Of a stretch of 35,645 nt of DNA, positions 14,242-21,989 are shown one piece after another (within the stretch, counting starts at the first letter, position 1; every line of letters starts with the position of its first letter). The notes under the pieces were generated by a model. That model was not told the origin of the DNA. It ran no database searches and worked only from the letters and a program-made list of their open reading frames with translations. The stretch lies in NCBI GenBank assembly GCA_945890495.1, contig CAMDCO010000021.1:1-35645 (forward strand), read 5' to 3'. This stretch comes from Bordetella parapertussis. GTDB taxonomy: Bacteria > Pseudomonadota > Gammaproteobacteria > Burkholderiales > Thiobacillaceae. The translations under genes and the position numbers were made by a program.

Positions 14242-16346
14242 CCCTCAAACTCAAGGTTGCCGAGGCCATGTCCAAGGATGTGGGCCGGGCGTACGCACGA
14301 CTCGATCCCGCCGATATCGATCAGCTCGGCGTGCAATTGGGCGACATCGTTTTTCTGCGCGGCAAGAAAACCAGTGTCGCCAAGGTGATGCCGGCGTACC
14401 CGGACATGCGTGGCAAGAAATGCATCCAGCTTGATGGCATCAGCCGTGCCAACATTGGTATCGGTCTGGATGACAAGGTCGAGATCGAGGCGGCGAAGTG
14501 GCAGCCTGCTGCCCGCTTGGTGTTGGCGCCAACAACCGTGATCCCGAACCCGCGTGACCTCGATTACATCGGTAGCCGGCTTGACGGGCTGGCGGTCACT
14601 GAGGGGGACTTGATCCGCGTGGCCCTGTTTGGCAGTCGTTCCGCCGATTTCAAGGTCGAGCAGACGACACCCAAAGGGCCGGTGGTGATCAACCCAACGA
14701 CCAATCTGGTGGTGGGCAAGAAACAGGAGAGCGGCGTCCCGCAACGACTTTCATATGAAGATGTGGGGGGATTGCGCCAGCAGGTTCAGCGCATCCGCGA
14801 GATGATCGAGTTGCCGCTGCGCTATCCCGAGGTGTTTGAACGGCTGGGCATCGATGCCCCCAAGGGGGTGCTGCTGAACGGGCCGCCTGGCTGTGGCAAG
14901 ACATTGATCGCCCGCATCATCGCCCAGGAGACCGAGGCCAACTTCTTTTCGGTCAGCGGTCCCGAGGTGATACACAAGTTTTACGGCGAGAGTGAGGCGC
15001 ACCTGCGCAAGATATTCGAGGAGGCCGGCCGCAAGGGGCCGAGCATCATCTTCCTGGATGAGGTGGATTCGATTGCGCCGCGCCGCGATCAGGTGACCGG
15101 CGAGGTGGAAAAGCGCGTGGTGGCACAGTTGCTGGCATTGATGGACGGGCTGAATAAACGCCAGAATGTCATCGTGATCGCGGCGACCAACCTGCCCAAT
15201 GCCTTGGATCCTGCCTTGCGCCGTCCGGGGCGTTTTGACCGCGAAATCACTATCCCCATTCCGGATCGCGATGGCCGCCGTGAGATTCTTGATATCCATA
15301 GCCGGGGCATGCCGCTGGCCGACGATGTGCAGATGGAGCAGATTGCCGACATTACCCACGGTTTTGTCGGCGCCGACCTAGAGGCGCTGTGCCGTGAGGC
15401 GGCTATGGGGGCGTTGCGGCGCATCCTTCCGGCCATCGACTTCAATCGTGCCGACCTGCCTTATGAGCTTTTGGCCGACCTGCATGTGGATATGGCCGAC
15501 TTCCGGGGGGCCTTGCGCGAGGTGGAGCCCTCGGCCATCCGCGAGGTGTTTGTCGAGGTCCCCAATGTGACTTGGGACGATGTCGGCGGTTTGGGTGATA
15601 TCAAGCGGCGTTTGAGCGAGGCGGTCGAGTGGCCGCTCAAATATCCGCAGTTGTTTGAACAGGCGGGGGTGGCGCCGCCCAAGGGACTGCTGCTGAGCGG
15701 TCCGCCCGGTGTCGGCAAGACCCTGATCGCCAAGGCGGTCGCCAATGAGAGCGGCGTGAATGTCATCTCGGTCAAGGGGCCGGCCTTGATGTCGCGCTTC
15801 GTCGGCGAGTCCGAACGCGGTGTGCGCGAGGTGTTTCACAAGGCGCGCCAGGCGGCACCCTGCCTCATCTTTCTTGATGAGGTGGATGCACTGATCCCGG
15901 CTCGCGGGGCGGGCGGGACGGATTCGCATGTGGCCGAGCGGGTGCTGAGCCAGTTCCTGGCCGAGATGGATGGGCTGGAAGAGCTGAAGGGCGTGTTTGT
16001 GATGGGCGCGACCAACCGGGTGGATCTGATCGATCCGGCCATGTTGCGGCCGGGCCGTTTCGACGAAGTGGTCGAACTGGGACTGCCCGACGAAACTGAT
16101 CGGGCGGGAATTCTGGCCATTCACCTGCGCGGCAAGCCGCTGGGCAAGGGGATCGATCCGATCGAACTGGCGGCCGCGACCGAAGGGGCCAGCGGTGCGG
16201 AACTGGCGGCGGTGTGCCAGCGTGCCGCGTTGCGCGCCATCCGGCGCGCGGTGGAGTCGCATGCAGGCAATCCCGATGCCAAGGTCGTGGTACGACTGGA
16301 GCAGGCTGATTTTATCGAGTCGCTTCGCGACACCCTGGGCGAGTGA
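14232..16346 (+). CDS. CDC48/VAT-like AAA+ ATPase with two ATPase domains
   Basis: This encodes 704 residues from a GTG at 14232 overlapping gvpH. Residues about 1-165 are a CDC48-type N domain (substrate and adaptor binding). D1 has Walker A GPPGCGKT (about residue 217), Walker B IIFLDEVDSIAP and arginine finger RRPGRFDRE. D2 has GPPGVGKT (about residue 490), LIFLDEVDALIP and LRPGRFDE. Both sites look competent. Archaeal VAT and eukaryotic p97 unfold proteins by threading them through the hexamer. Here the target may be gas vesicle subunits or misassembled vesicles. It occupies the position of gvpZ in the Serratia locus as I recall it; I do not assert homology. Confidence 0.9.
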   Translation: MSLTLKLKVAEAMSKDVGRAYARLDPADIDQLGVQLGDIVFLRGKKTSVAKVMPAYPDMRGKKCIQLDGISRANIGIGLDDKVEIEAAKWQPAARLVLAPTTVIPNPRDLDYIGSRLDGLAVTEGDLIRVALFGSRSADFKVEQTTPKGPVVINPTTNLVVGKKQESGVPQRLSYEDVGGLRQQVQRIREMIELPLRYPEVFERLGIDAPKGVLLNGPPGCGKTLIARIIAQETEANFFSVSGPEVIHKFYGESEAHLRKIFEEAGRKGPSIIFLDEVDSIAPRRDQVTGEVEKRVVAQLLALMDGLNKRQNVIVIAATNLPNALDPALRRPGRFDREITIPIPDRDGRREILDIHSRGMPLADDVQMEQIADITHGFVGADLEALCREAAMGALRRILPAIDFNRADLPYELLADLHVDMADFRGALREVEPSAIREVFVEVPNVTWDDVGGLGDIKRRLSEAVEWPLKYPQLFEQAGVAPPKGLLLSGPPGVGKTLIAKAVANESGVNVISVKGPALMSRFVGESERGVREVFHKARQAAPCLIFLDEVDALIPARGAGGTDSHVAERVLSQFLAEMDGLEELKGVFVMGATNRVDLIDPAMLRPGRFDEVVELGLPDETDRAGILAIHLRGKPLGKGIDPIELAAATEGASGAELAAVCQRAALRAIRRAVESHAGNPDAKVVVRLEQADFIESLRDTLGE

Positions 16347-17125
16347 GCGCCATGGGCGGGGAGGCCATCTACCTGTATTGCGTGACCTCCCGGAATGTCG
16401 ACGGGGTCGCCGCCCTGATGGGGGTGGAGGAGGGCATGCCGGTGGTATCCCATGCGCACGCGGGACTGGTTGCCTGGGTCAGCACCGTCACGCTGGATGA
16501 CTATGTGGGTGAGGCCGGTGAGCTGAACTTGCAGGATGTCGGCTGGTTGGGACCGCGCGCCGTGCGTCACGGGGCGCTGATCAATGCTGTGATGTCCGAG
16601 GGGGCGGTGTTCCCATTACCCTTCGGCACCCTGTTTTCTTCCCTTGATGCGCTGGACATGGGGCTCGACGCGCGTCGTCCGGAGATTGTGGCCGCACTGG
16701 AACGGGTGTCCGGTTGCCAGGAATGGGGCGTGGAATGCCGCGTCGATCGGGATCGTGCGATCGATGCGATGATCCGGGGGCGTTGCGATCAAGGACAGAT
16801 CATCTTGCCCGATGCGGCGGGACGGCGTCACCTCGAGTTGCAACGCTTGCGGCGCACGATTGGGCCGGAATTGAGGCCTTGGCTGCAATCCATCACCGAT
16901 ACGATTGCAACGGAATTGGACCCCTTGGTGACGGGCAGGGTCGAGCGTCGCTCGCCACGGGGGGAAGAAGGGGGCCCGCGCTGGGCCTTCCTGGTTCCGC
17001 TGGCACAGACCGATGGTTTTTGCGCACGGGTAGCGGAACTTGCGCGTCGCCACGCGGACGAGGGACTGGACCTGCACATGAGCGGGCCGTGGCCCCCCTA
17101 TAGCTTTTGCAGTGCGCCGGGATGA
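16343..17125 (+). CDS. gvpF2: Gas vesicle protein GvpF/GvpL family (first of three)
   Basis: This encodes 260 residues from GTG at 16343 (GTGA overlap with the ATPase gene), or 257 from the ATG at 16352; the choice is open. The N-terminal ferredoxin-like part (IYLYCVTSRNVDG), the FPLPFGTLF block and the C-terminal MSGPWPPYSF are diagnostic of GvpF/L. In other systems GvpF binds GvpA and sits at the gas-facing surface or serves as an assembly factor. The middle carries a helical region (DAAGRRHLELQRLRRTIG). It is followed by a second family member with ATGA overlap, suggesting that the two act as a pair. Confidence 0.88.
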   Translation: MSAMGGEAIYLYCVTSRNVDGVAALMGVEEGMPVVSHAHAGLVAWVSTVTLDDYVGEAGELNLQDVGWLGPRAVRHGALINAVMSEGAVFPLPFGTLFSSLDALDMGLDARRPEIVAALERVSGCQEWGVECRVDRDRAIDAMIRGRCDQGQIILPDAAGRRHLELQRLRRTIGPELRPWLQSITDTIATELDPLVTGRVERRSPRGEEGGPRWAFLVPLAQTDGFCARVAELARRHADEGLDLHMSGPWPPYSFCSAPG

Positions 17126-17814
17126 GCCTGTTGCTCTATGGCATCCTGAGCGAGGCGGGGGCGCCGCCCTTCCTTGGAGTGACAGGGGTGGGCGGGCATC
17201 GGCTGGAGGCGGTTCATGCGGCTGGGCTCCTTGCCGTGGTGAGCGCGACGGACGGCCTGGATCGGGAGGTGGAGAGTGCGATGTGCTTCGGGGATGTGAT
17301 TGAGTCCATCCACAAGGATCGCACCCTGATCCCGATGCGATATGGGTGCGTGTTACCCGATCGAATCGCCGTCAAGGTGCTGCTGGAGGAACGGCAGGCG
17401 ATCTACAAGGCCCGGCTTTCCGAACTGGAGGGGTGTGTGGAGATGGGGATACGCATCCCGGCCGAGCCCCTTGAAGATTCGCCGGCCCGCCCCGATGTCG
17501 CGAACGGCCGTGATTATTTGCAGATGCGCCGAGAGATCTATTCGGCCAACGAAAAGGCCGAGCGCGCGGCCGATGCCCTGGATGTGGCATTGCAGGGCTT
17601 GTATTGCAAGAGAGTGGCCGAACAGGGGGTTTTTGCCGGACGACCGGTCTATTCCATTTACTATTTGGTCGAAAGACCCCGGCTGGCGTCGTTTCGCGCC
17701 GCATTTGATGGGATGCCTGTCAGTGACTTGCGTAGATGGATGAGCGGGCCGTGGCCGCCCTACAACTTCGTGACGCCGCTCGATCCCTTTCTGGAACGGA
17801 TACGAGGAGGTTAG
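17122..17814 (+). CDS. gvpF3: Gas vesicle protein GvpF/GvpL family (second of three)
   Basis: This encodes 230 residues from the ATG at 17122 (ATGA overlap with the preceding gene). The start MSLLLYGIL, the conserved LIPMRYGCVL block, the coiled-coil-like YLQMRREIYSANEKAERAADAL and the end MSGPWPPYNFV match GvpF/L. Compared with the first copy it keeps the family core more faithfully. Its stop (TAG) directly precedes the kinase ATG with no gap. Confidence 0.9.
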   Translation: MSLLLYGILSEAGAPPFLGVTGVGGHRLEAVHAAGLLAVVSATDGLDREVESAMCFGDVIESIHKDRTLIPMRYGCVLPDRIAVKVLLEERQAIYKARLSELEGCVEMGIRIPAEPLEDSPARPDVANGRDYLQMRREIYSANEKAERAADALDVALQGLYCKRVAEQGVFAGRPVYSIYYLVERPRLASFRAAFDGMPVSDLRRWMSGPWPPYNFVTPLDPFLERIRGG

Positions 17815-19284
17815 ATGGCCAAGATTAGCGAAGGTTTGGTGCCAGTAAAGTTTGAGCAGCTCTATAGCATCCTGCTCAATGCGATCCCGTCTTCCATGCT
17901 GGTGGTGGATGAACAGCTTCACATCGCATCGGTCAACCGCAATTTCCTGGAGCGGAGTCAGCGCAGCGAGGCCGGCACGCTGGGGCGATCGTTATCGGAT
18001 GTGTTTCCCCCCATCATTCTGGAACACACGGATATCGAACGGCGTATCCGGGAGGTATTCAGCACGGGCCAACCCATTCGCGGGCAGCGCATGACTTACC
18101 GCGCGCCGGGCATTCCGATCCGCATTTATTATTATTCGATCCTGCCGATTGCGTTCGACGGGCATGTCCATCAGGTGATGTTGCTGATGGAGGATGTCAC
18201 CGAACAGGTTCGCCTTTCGGAGGAGGTTCGCCGCGTCGAGCGCCATCTGGCCTCGGTGGTGGAAAGCGCTAGCGACATCGTGCTCTCAACCGATACGAGC
18301 GGTCGTATCCTGACCTGGAACTCGGCCGCCGAGCGGCTCTCCGGATTGGCCCTTCACGAGGTGCGCGGACATCCCCTTGTCGAGTATTGCGCCCCGGTTC
18401 AACAGGCGGAAGCCCGCCACTTGCTTACACGGATGAAGAGCAACAGCGATTCGCATACGGCCGAGTGGCGACTGACCGGCGGTGGAGAGGGTGAGGGTAT
18501 CTCGGTTTCATGGGTTTTCTCACCCATGAAGGATGACTATGGCAAGACCGTGGGGATGGTGGCGGTAGGCCGCGACCTGACGGAGCGACGCAAGCTTGAA
18601 AATGAGTTGCGCCAGTCCCAGAAGCTTGCCGCACTGGGCGTGATGGCGGGTGGTATTGCCCACGAGATTCGCAACCCCCTGGCGGTCTGTTCCTCCGCCG
18701 CCCAGTTCCTGCAGGAAGAGGGGCTTGATCCGGTCTTTCGTACGGAATGCGCGCAGAGGATCGATGCGGGTATCCAGAAGGCGTCCATCATCATCGAAAA
18801 CCTGCTGCGTTTCGCTCGCCCCTCGCCGGGGGTGGAGATGGTGGCGGTGGATCTGCCGTCTGTAATGCGTGAGACGCTGACGCTGATCGCCAATCAGGCC
18901 AAGGTACAGAAGATATCCTTGCAGCACGACTTGGAGGGGCGTACCGCACAGGTACGCGGGGTTCCTAGCCTGCTCCAGCAGGTATTCATGAATCTGTTTC
19001 TCAACGCCATCAATGCCATGCCGGATGGGGGAATCCTGTCTGTGAGCCTTGGGACGATCGATAACGAGGTCGAGATTCAGGTGATCGATACGGGGACCGG
19101 CATCATCGAGGTCGATCTGGACAAGGTATTCGACCCCTTCCATACGACATCGCCGGTCGGCAAGGGCACCGGATTGGGGCTCTCCATTTGCTACTCGATT
19201 GTCCAGCAGCATATGGGCAGCATCAGCGTCAAGAGCCGGAAAGGCGAGGGCAGTACATTCACGGTGCGTCTGCCCTTGCTATGA
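17815..19284 (+). CDS. gvrB: Two-PAS sensor histidine kinase of the gas vesicle locus (NtrB-like)
   Basis: This encodes 489 residues with no transmembrane helix, so it is a cytoplasmic sensor. The first PAS domain spans about 18-130 (MLVVDEQLHIASVNRNFLE) and the second about 145-260 (DIVLSTDTSGRILTWNSAAERL, then VGRDLTERRKLE). HisKA has the phospho-acceptor His near residue 283 (GGIAHEIRNPL). The HATPase region has NLFLNAINAMPDGG (N box), DTGTGI (G1) and GKGTGLGLSI (G2). The signal is unknown; the PAS domains could bind a redox or small-molecule ligand. Its partner is probably the sigma-54 activator in the same operon. Confidence 0.92.
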   Translation: MAKISEGLVPVKFEQLYSILLNAIPSSMLVVDEQLHIASVNRNFLERSQRSEAGTLGRSLSDVFPPIILEHTDIERRIREVFSTGQPIRGQRMTYRAPGIPIRIYYYSILPIAFDGHVHQVMLLMEDVTEQVRLSEEVRRVERHLASVVESASDIVLSTDTSGRILTWNSAAERLSGLALHEVRGHPLVEYCAPVQQAEARHLLTRMKSNSDSHTAEWRLTGGGEGEGISVSWVFSPMKDDYGKTVGMVAVGRDLTERRKLENELRQSQKLAALGVMAGGIAHEIRNPLAVCSSAAQFLQEEGLDPVFRTECAQRIDAGIQKASIIIENLLRFARPSPGVEMVAVDLPSVMRETLTLIANQAKVQKISLQHDLEGRTAQVRGVPSLLQQVFMNLFLNAINAMPDGGILSVSLGTIDNEVEIQVIDTGTGIIEVDLDKVFDPFHTTSPVGKGTGLGLSICYSIVQQHMGSISVKSRKGEGSTFTVRLPLL

Positions 19285-19658
19285 GTGACGCCCCCTCGAT
19301 TCTGGTAGTCGACGACGACCCGGATATGTGCTGGGCCATGGGGCATATCCTGCTCAGTCACGGCTGTGAGGTCAATATCGTGTCGCAAGGCATGGACGCC
19401 CTCGACCTGGTACAACAGACGCCCCCCTCCCTGATCTTTATGGATGCAAAGCTTCCTGACATGGACGGTCTGGATGTGGCACGACTCATCCATCAGCGGA
19501 ATCCGGGCATCCGTATTGTCATGGTTTCGGGGTACTACTACGCCGATGACCCGGCCATTCGGGAAGCAGTCGAGCAAAATATCATAAACGGTTTTATTGC
19601 CAAACCCTTTGCCAGAGGCGATATCTTGCAGGCTGTTGAGGATCATTCCCCGTCCTGA
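19281..19658 (+). CDS. gvrC: Single-domain receiver protein of the gas vesicle locus
   Basis: This encodes 125 residues from the ATG at 19281 (ATGA overlap with the kinase). It is a lone receiver domain: SILVVDDDPDMCWAM, phospho-acceptor Asp near residue 55 (LIFMDAKLPD), VMVSGYYY and the conserved Lys in FIAKPFARGD. There is no output domain, so it acts by protein contact, as a phosphate sink or as a relay to the kinase or activator. The Serratia locus ends its second operon with a response-regulator gene, gvrC, in the same place. The 311 bases that follow hold the gvpA control region. Confidence 0.9.
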   Translation: MSDAPSILVVDDDPDMCWAMGHILLSHGCEVNIVSQGMDALDLVQQTPPSLIFMDAKLPDMDGLDVARLIHQRNPGIRIVMVSGYYYADDPAIREAVEQNIINGFIAKPFARGDILQAVEDHSPS

Positions 19659-19747
19659 TCTGGCCTGTTCACTTGAATAGCTGCTCCCGACTTCGCTGGC
19701 TTTTGGGCTGTTTGAACCCCTTGTTTTTGGATTACGGACTCCTTTTG

Positions 19748-19785
19748 TATGGAAGTGTTTCCATAGTATGGGTGGATGTTCCATA
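19748..19785 (+). promoter_or_regulatory. Tandem palindromic activator sites upstream of gvpA
   Basis: TATGGAA-GTGT-TTCCATA (19748-19765) is a perfect 7+7 palindrome. TATGGGTGGATGTTCCATA (19767-19785) is an imperfect second copy immediately after it. They lie about 90-120 bases upstream of the -24 element, a classic distance for enhancer sites of sigma-54 activators. I infer that the activator encoded at 12324 binds here. Nothing else in the window shows this motif pair. Confidence 0.7.
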
Positions 19786-19869
19786 GGTACTAATGGCTAG
19801 CGAATTCTTGATGCCTTATTGCACATAATTGAATCAAGCAGTTACGATTTTAGTCGGGCCATCAAGGGT

Positions 19870-19885
19870 TGGCACGATTTCTGCT
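19870..19885 (+). promoter_or_regulatory. Sigma-54 (-24/-12) promoter of the gvpA operon
   Basis: TGGCACG-ATTT-CTGCT matches the consensus TGGCACG-N4-TTGCW except for one base. The critical GG (19871-19872) and GC (19883-19884) have the required ten-base separation. Transcription would start near 19896, giving a leader of about 75 bases to the gvpA ATG. The ribosome site TAGGAG lies at 19958-19963. Confidence 0.88.
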
Positions 19886-19893
19886 TTAAGTAG

Positions 19894-19917
19894 GATGCTA
19901 CCGGTGGTGGCAGCATC
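19894..19917 (+). other. 5'-terminal leader hairpin of the gvpA transcript
   Basis: GATGCT...AGCATC (19894-19899 with 19912-19917) pairs six bases, and CC-GG pairs follow inside after one mismatch. Because the predicted start is near 19896, the stem would sit at the extreme 5' end of the mRNA. That is an arrangement known to shield transcripts from 5'-end-dependent decay. Confidence 0.45.
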
Positions 19918-19969
19918 TTGGTGATAGTCATAAGGTGCTTACCGTTTAAATCTTTATAGGAGTGACATC

Positions 19970-20188
19970 ATGGCTAAGATTGCTAAATCAACCGACTCTT
20001 CAAGTTTGGCCGAAGTGGTCGATCGTATCCTTGACAAAGGTATCGTGATTGACGCGTGGGTAAAAGTCTCATTGGTCGGTATCGAGCTGCTTTCCATCGA
20101 AGCTCGTGTGGTTATTGCCTCTGTGGAAACCTATCTGAAGTATGCAGAAGCGATTGGTCTGACTGCGAGTGCAGCGGCACCTGCCTAA
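19970..20188 (+). CDS. gvpA: Major gas vesicle shell protein GvpA
   Basis: This encodes 72 residues. [51 protein letters not shown] is the nearly invariant GvpA core, a helix-strand-strand-helix unit that polymerises into the ribbed shell wall of the vesicle. The N-terminal extension ([11 protein letters not shown]) is short and the C-terminus ends in ASAAAPA. It stands first behind a strong sigma-54 promoter and has a good ribosome site. A stable hairpin follows the gene, all consistent with a product needed in large excess over the downstream proteins. Confidence 0.98.
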   Translation: MAKIAKSTDSSSLAEVVDRILDKGIVIDAWVKVSLVGIELLSIEARVVIASVETYLKYAEAIGLTASAAAPA

Positions 20189-20202
20189 GTAACCTGGGCG
20201 GT

Positions 20203-20234
20203 GGTGGCCGACGCCCGCAAGGACGTCGGCCACC
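20203..20234 (+). terminator. Strong hairpin after gvpA (partial terminator or mRNA-stabilising stem)
   Basis: GGTGGCCGACG (20203-20213) and CGTCGGCCACC (20224-20234) form an 11-base perfect stem around a ten-base loop. TTCTTCC follows, not a full U tract. It lies 14 bases after the gvpA stop. It may stop most transcripts or protect the 3' end of a gvpA-only mRNA, leaving the rest of the operon at a lower level. Confidence 0.7.
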
Positions 20235-20410
20235 TTCTTCCGCCAACGGTTTGGTGTGGTTTTGGAAGGGGCGGATGGCAAGGTTTGCGGCGGCACTTGA
20301 TCACGGAACGCATCCTATATCTGGATGCTTCGGCGATTCGGGCGCGGGTTTTGTGGGCTGTAAGCTGGTTTCCTCGCTGCGTGTGCATCAATTTCTGAAG
20401 GAGAATGATG

Positions 20411-21946
20411 ATGGGTGCTTTGGCTAGCGACATGGCCCGCTTGCGTGAGGAGATTGAACACGCACGTGGTCAGCGTTCTACGGCTGCGTTGGAACGCAGG
20501 AAGAATGTGAACGAGATATTCAGCGATACGCGAATGTCTCTGAATGAGAATGAGGATGCCCGGCATGGGAGGGCTGCTGAGGATGCTGCAGCGCGTACTA
20601 CATTCAATACGGATGTGAGGCGCAAGGTGCAAGAGATCATCGGCGAGGCGAGGGCGTTTCTTTCGGATAGCGAGGCTGTGCGGCGTCAGGCTGCGGCTGA
20701 GGATGTCCGTGCGCGTGCTGATTTCAATGTGGACATGTCGCGCAATGTTCGTCAATTTATCGGCGATGCCGAGACAGATCGGCGCAGGGTCTTTGCGGAA
20801 GACGCTAGTGCGCGGGCCGACTTCAATGCGGATGTGATGCGCAAGGTGCAGGAGATCATCGGCGATGCGAGGGTGTTTCTTGCGGATAGCGGGGTAGCGC
20901 GGCGTCAGGCTGCGGCTGAGGATGTCCGTGCGCGTGCTGATTTCAATGCAGGTTTGTCGCGCAGTGTCCGGCAATTTGTCGGTGATGCCGAGACCGCTCG
21001 GCGTCAGGTTGCGGCAGGGGATGCGCGGGCTCGATCTGATTTTATGGCCGACATAGAACACAAGGTGTGGCAGTTATTCAGCCAGTTTCAGGCGGAGCAG
21101 GATGATTTTCGCCGCGAATATCGAGATTCGGTGCAGAAAGATCAGAACCAGCGGGCTTCCTTTGTGTCCGACAATGTGGCGCAGGTATCCGATTTGCTGA
21201 GGGGTTTGCGTGAGGCTACGCAGGCCGCTGCTCGGCAGGAGGCGCAGGATCGTGATTTATTTTGTGAGGGTGTAAAGGCAAAGGTCTCAGAAGTTCTCTT
21301 GGATGCCCGGCAATTCCTTGCCCAGACGCAGGAAGACCGTGTGGTGATGGCCGAGTCCGAGGCCGCCAAGCGTTCCGGTGATGTCGCCCAGTTGCGGGCG
21401 ACCGTGGCTGAAACGGGGCGTGCGTTTTCCAATGAGATGAAGGCCATGCGGCGCGCCTTTTTTGGACCAAGCCCGGAGGATGCGAAGGCCGAGCGCGCTC
21501 GGCAGGAGCGTGAGCGTCGGGCTGTGGAGGCGGGGCAACGCAAGGCCAAGGAGGCCGCAGAAAAGGTTGCCAAGCTTGCCGCTGAGCGAGAGGCCAAGGC
21601 TGCTGCTGAGCGCAAGGTCAAGGAGGCCGCAGAAAAGGCTGCCAAGCTTGCCGCTGAGCGAGAGGCCAAGGCTGGCGCTGAGCGAGAGGCCAAGGCTGCT
21701 GCTGAGCGAGAGGCCAAGGCTGCTGCTGAGCGCAAGGTCAAGGAGGCCGCAGAAAAGGCTGCCAATCTTGCTGCTGAGCGAGAGGCCAAGGAGGCCGCAC
21801 AACGGATGGCTCAGGTAGTCAAGGCGCATTTGTCGACGGTTGCGGCACCCGAGCCCAAGGCCAAGGCGGCTGCTGGGGTGTCTTCCTCTGCCGTCAGCAA
21901 GAAACCGGCCGTGCGCAAGGCGAGCACACCGAAGAAGACTAAGTAG
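20411..21946 (+). CDS. gvpC: GvpC-like gas vesicle outer protein with long repeats
   Basis: This encodes 511 residues from the ATG at 20411, with AAGGAG seven bases upstream. Two in-frame ATGs just before (20405, 20408) are too close to that site. The N-terminal two-thirds is built of amphipathic helical repeats around ARADFN-x-D-x-x-R-x-V-Q-x-I-x-GDA. They alternate in units of 40 and 33 residues; GvpC of cyanobacteria has 33-residue repeats. Residues about 375-455 are a long Ala/Lys/Glu helix (KEAAEKAAKLAAEREAK copies). The end is Lys/Ala/Pro-rich (KKPAVRKAS). GvpC belts the outside of the shell and stiffens it. The call rests on repeat architecture and position after gvpA. Confidence 0.8.
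   Translation: MGALASDMARLREEIEHARGQRSTAALERRKNVNEIFSDTRMSLNENEDARHGRAAEDAAARTTFNTDVRRKVQEIIGEARAFLSDSEAVRRQAAAEDVRARADFNVDMSRNVRQFIGDAETDRRRVFAEDASARADFNADVMRKVQEIIGDARVFLADSGVARRQAAAEDVRARADFNAGLSRSVRQFVGDAETARRQVAAGDARARSDFMADIEHKVWQLFSQFQAEQDDFRREYRDSVQKDQNQRASFVSDNVAQVSDLLRGLREATQAAARQEAQDRDLFCEGVKAKVSEVLLDARQFLAQTQEDRVVMAESEAAKRSGDVAQLRATVAETGRAFSNEMKAMRRAFFGPSPEDAKAERARQERERRAVEAGQRKAKEAAEKVAKLAAEREAKAAAERKVKEAAEKAAKLAAEREAKAGAEREAKAAAEREAKAAAERKVKEAAEKAANLAAEREAKEAAQRMAQVVKAHLSTVAAPEPKAKAAAGVSSSAVSKKPAVRKASTPKKTK
20591..21028 (+). repeat. Duplicated 219-base (73-codon) unit inside gvpC
   Basis: 20591-20809 and 20810-21028 are consecutive copies encoding one 40-residue and one 33-residue helical repeat each. 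They share long identical runs around the codons for AAAEDVRARADFN. Reading frame and length are kept exactly. Confidence 0.85.
21543..21800 (+). repeat. Tandem repeat coding for Ala/Lys/Glu helix in gvpC
   Basis: Blocks built from GAGAGGCCAAGGCTGCTGCT and AAGGAGGCCGCAGAAAAGG recur. 21601-21660 and 21721-21780 differ at only a few positions. The period is a multiple of three, so copy-number change would keep the frame. The high identity suggests recent expansion. Confidence 0.85.
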
Positions 21947-21989
21947 TGGCGTGGATAGGCGGGGCGCATATTTTTAGGGAGTACTTCAC

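Noticed and set aside
20276-20290. TGGCAAGGTTTGCGG as a sigma-54 promoter
   Set aside because: It resembles the consensus words, but the GG and GC are two bases too close together for sigma-54 binding.
20367-20380. A second sigma-54-like GG-N10-GC element before gvpC
   Set aside because: The spacing is right but the flanking bases (TGGTTTC, CGCTGCG) depart strongly from consensus, and the start would fall only about 15 bases before the gvpC ATG. Chance is more likely.
20591-21800. CRISPR-like array
   Set aside because: The regular repeats are coding, in frame, vary in sequence and have no constant repeat with unique spacers. They are gvpC protein repeats. No CRISPR array was seen anywhere.
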